A stretch of 64,000 nucleotides of DNA from Petrosia ficiformis (taxonomy: Eukaryota > Porifera > Demospongiae > Haplosclerida > Petrosiidae): contig OX345649.1 of NCBI GenBank assembly GCA_947044365.1, positions 3,488,633-3,552,632 on the forward strand, written 5' to 3'. Shown here piece by piece: positions 62,954-64,000 of the stretch. Each line of letters starts with the position of its first letter. Positions within the stretch are counted from its first letter, which is position 1. The position numbers and the translations under genes were made by a program. The notes under the pieces are model-generated. The model saw only the letters and a list, made by a program, of their open reading frames with translations. It was not told the origin of the DNA and did not search any database.

Positions 62954-64000
62954 CTATAAAACTACAATTCTGTTATTACATCTGTCACTGACATAAATAT
63001 TTCCAAGAGAATCAACAGCAATACCACAAGGTTGATCAAAATCTCCTGCCCCATGGCCTTTTTTGCCAAAACAATGAATAAAGACGCCATCAGTGTCAAA
63101 AATAGATACACGATGATTGCCTCTCTCAGTGACATAAACTAGATTGTTCTTATCAATTGCCAAAGATGTTGGATTCTTCAACTGTCCAGGACTATTACCA
63201 GAACTTCCAAATTCCAGAATAAATCTTTTTGATGAAGAAAACTTCTTTATCTTATCATTATCTCTGTCAACAACATAAAAATAACCTTCATGATCAAAAG
63301 CAACACTGTATGGATTTACAGGTGAGGAACCCTCCTTGGCAAATGTTTCACGAAGTACCATATTTTCATTTAGAATTTTGATAGAATGAGAGTCTCCTTC
63401 TACCACATAGACTTCCCTTGTTTCAGGATGAATAGCAATGCCCTTGGGATGCTTTAAATATAAAGAAATGTTCATTTTCTCACGAGAACTATGTTCATTT
63501 CCAAACTTTAATTTCTGTATTGTGTTATCATCTGTAACTAGTACATATCCTTTATCTGTAAATGACACTCCCCTTGGATTAACAAACTGACCAGTTTTTG
63601 TACCCCTACAGCCAAATGATCTTACAAATTTACCTGATGTATTGAAAATGGAAATTTTATTGGACCCATACTCTGCTACCATTATATGCTCATCGCTAAC
63701 TGCTACACCCCAAGGCTTAGAGACATTTGTTATAGTTCTAACAGGTGAGCCTCTTAATTGAGGTGATATTGTGGTATTAAGAAGAAATGGGCTACCAAAA
63801 ATCTCCATGCCACCTACACAAACTGAGAGAAGATTTACTCCTCTGTGTTGTGGGAAAAATGTAATTTTGTACCGTCCTGGTTGGACTTCTGATACATTAC
63901 AGAATGTGAAATTTGTGTTATCTTTAGAAGAAAAAAGTTTACATGAAATAAGAGAAGATGGGACTGGATATGGCAATCCATTATTTCCCTTTAGAATCAA
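62954..64000 (-). CDS. Filamin-NHL repeat protein (TRIM2/3/71-like), C-terminal part
   Basis: Open from the right edge of the window to TAG at 62956-62954; 348 codons are visible and the true start is outside. The first 85 residues end in a filamin-type Ig motif (GRYKITFFPQHRGVNLLSVC, GGMEIFGSPF). Six NHL beta-propeller repeats follow, with KPWGVAVSDE, NPRGVSFTDKGYVLVTD, HPKGIAIHPE, NPYSVAFDHEGYFYVVDRD, NPTSLAIDKNNLVYVTERGN and QPCGIAVDSLGNIYVSDRCN. Known: RING-B-box-filamin-NHL is the layout of TRIM-NHL ubiquitin ligases, whose NHL propeller binds RNA or protein. RING and B-boxes should lie beyond 64000 if this is a complete TRIM. Sponges have many NHL genes, so a RING-less version is possible. 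Confidence 0.85.
   Translation of the reverse strand: MILKGNNGLPYPVPSSLISCKLFSSKDNTNFTFCNVSEVQPGRYKITFFPQHRGVNLLSVCVGGMEIFGSPFLLNTTISPQLRGSPVRTITNVSKPWGVAVSDEHIMVAEYGSNKISIFNTSGKFVRSFGCRGTKTGQFVNPRGVSFTDKGYVLVTDDNTIQKLKFGNEHSSREKMNISLYLKHPKGIAIHPETREVYVVEGDSHSIKILNENMVLRETFAKEGSSPVNPYSVAFDHEGYFYVVDRDNDKIKKFSSSKRFILEFGSSGNSPGQLKNPTSLAIDKNNLVYVTERGNHRVSIFDTDGVFIHCFGKKGHGAGDFDQPCGIAVDSLGNIYVSDRCNNRIVVL

Overview
The window looks like nuclear DNA of a sponge (probably a demosponge close to Amphimedon). This is inferred from metazoan genes with short GT-AG introns, AT-rich sequence, very many terminal-inverted-repeat (TIR) DNA elements, and a membrane-protein family that I associate with sponges. 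All exon models below were built by hand from splice sites, reading phase and remembered protein families; no alignment was run.

Layout. (1) <1-20151, minus strand: the 5' half of an armadillo-repeat gene, most like RAP1GDS1 (SmgGDS). Eight exons join in phase. One intron of about 14.6 kb (4700-19288) separates exons 2 and 3. (2) Inside that intron, on the opposite strand, lie two intronless tandem paralogues (7187-11080 and 12433-16368) for large secreted/multipass proteins: signal peptide, parallel beta-helix-like ectodomain, Cys-rich linker and 8-9 membrane segments. Their ends are nearly identical and their middles differ. (3) 22653-55958, plus strand: a Domino/SRCAP/EP400-type chromatin-remodelling ATPase with at least 43 coding exons. 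The HSA domain, split ATPase, SANT-like domain and Gln-rich tail can all be read. One exon (43761-44489) either runs to a stop plus polyA signal (about 1966 aa, SRCAP-like) or splices from an internal donor to SANT-domain exons (about 2464 aa, EP400-like). This has the same form as the Drosophila Domino B/A isoform switch. (4) 56407-58203, minus strand: a GT8-family glycosyltransferase flanked by EGF-like modules, 8 exons, 5' end not found. (5) 61831-62138, plus strand: a first exon with a RAG1-N-terminus-like zinc-binding region. (6) 62954->64000, minus strand: a filamin-NHL protein of TRIM type, cut by the window edge.

The introns and spacers are crowded with repeats. A self-complementary hexamer (ACATGT/TGTACA) fills the Domino introns and often starts exactly at 5' splice sites. 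A 2.7 kb Tc1-like element at 40373-43069 carries a broken transposase and a BEN-domain gene. A 631-bp element with about 85-bp TIRs and an apparent 9-bp target duplication (31930-32560) sits inside another element. There are several MITE families with two or more copies here, a SINE-like fragment, and micro- and minisatellites. No rRNA, intact tRNA or CRISPR array was seen.

The genes do not form one pathway. RAP1GDS1 would act on small GTPases, Domino on H2A.Z/H4 chromatin, the GT8 enzyme in the secretory pathway, and the beta-helix proteins at the cell surface.
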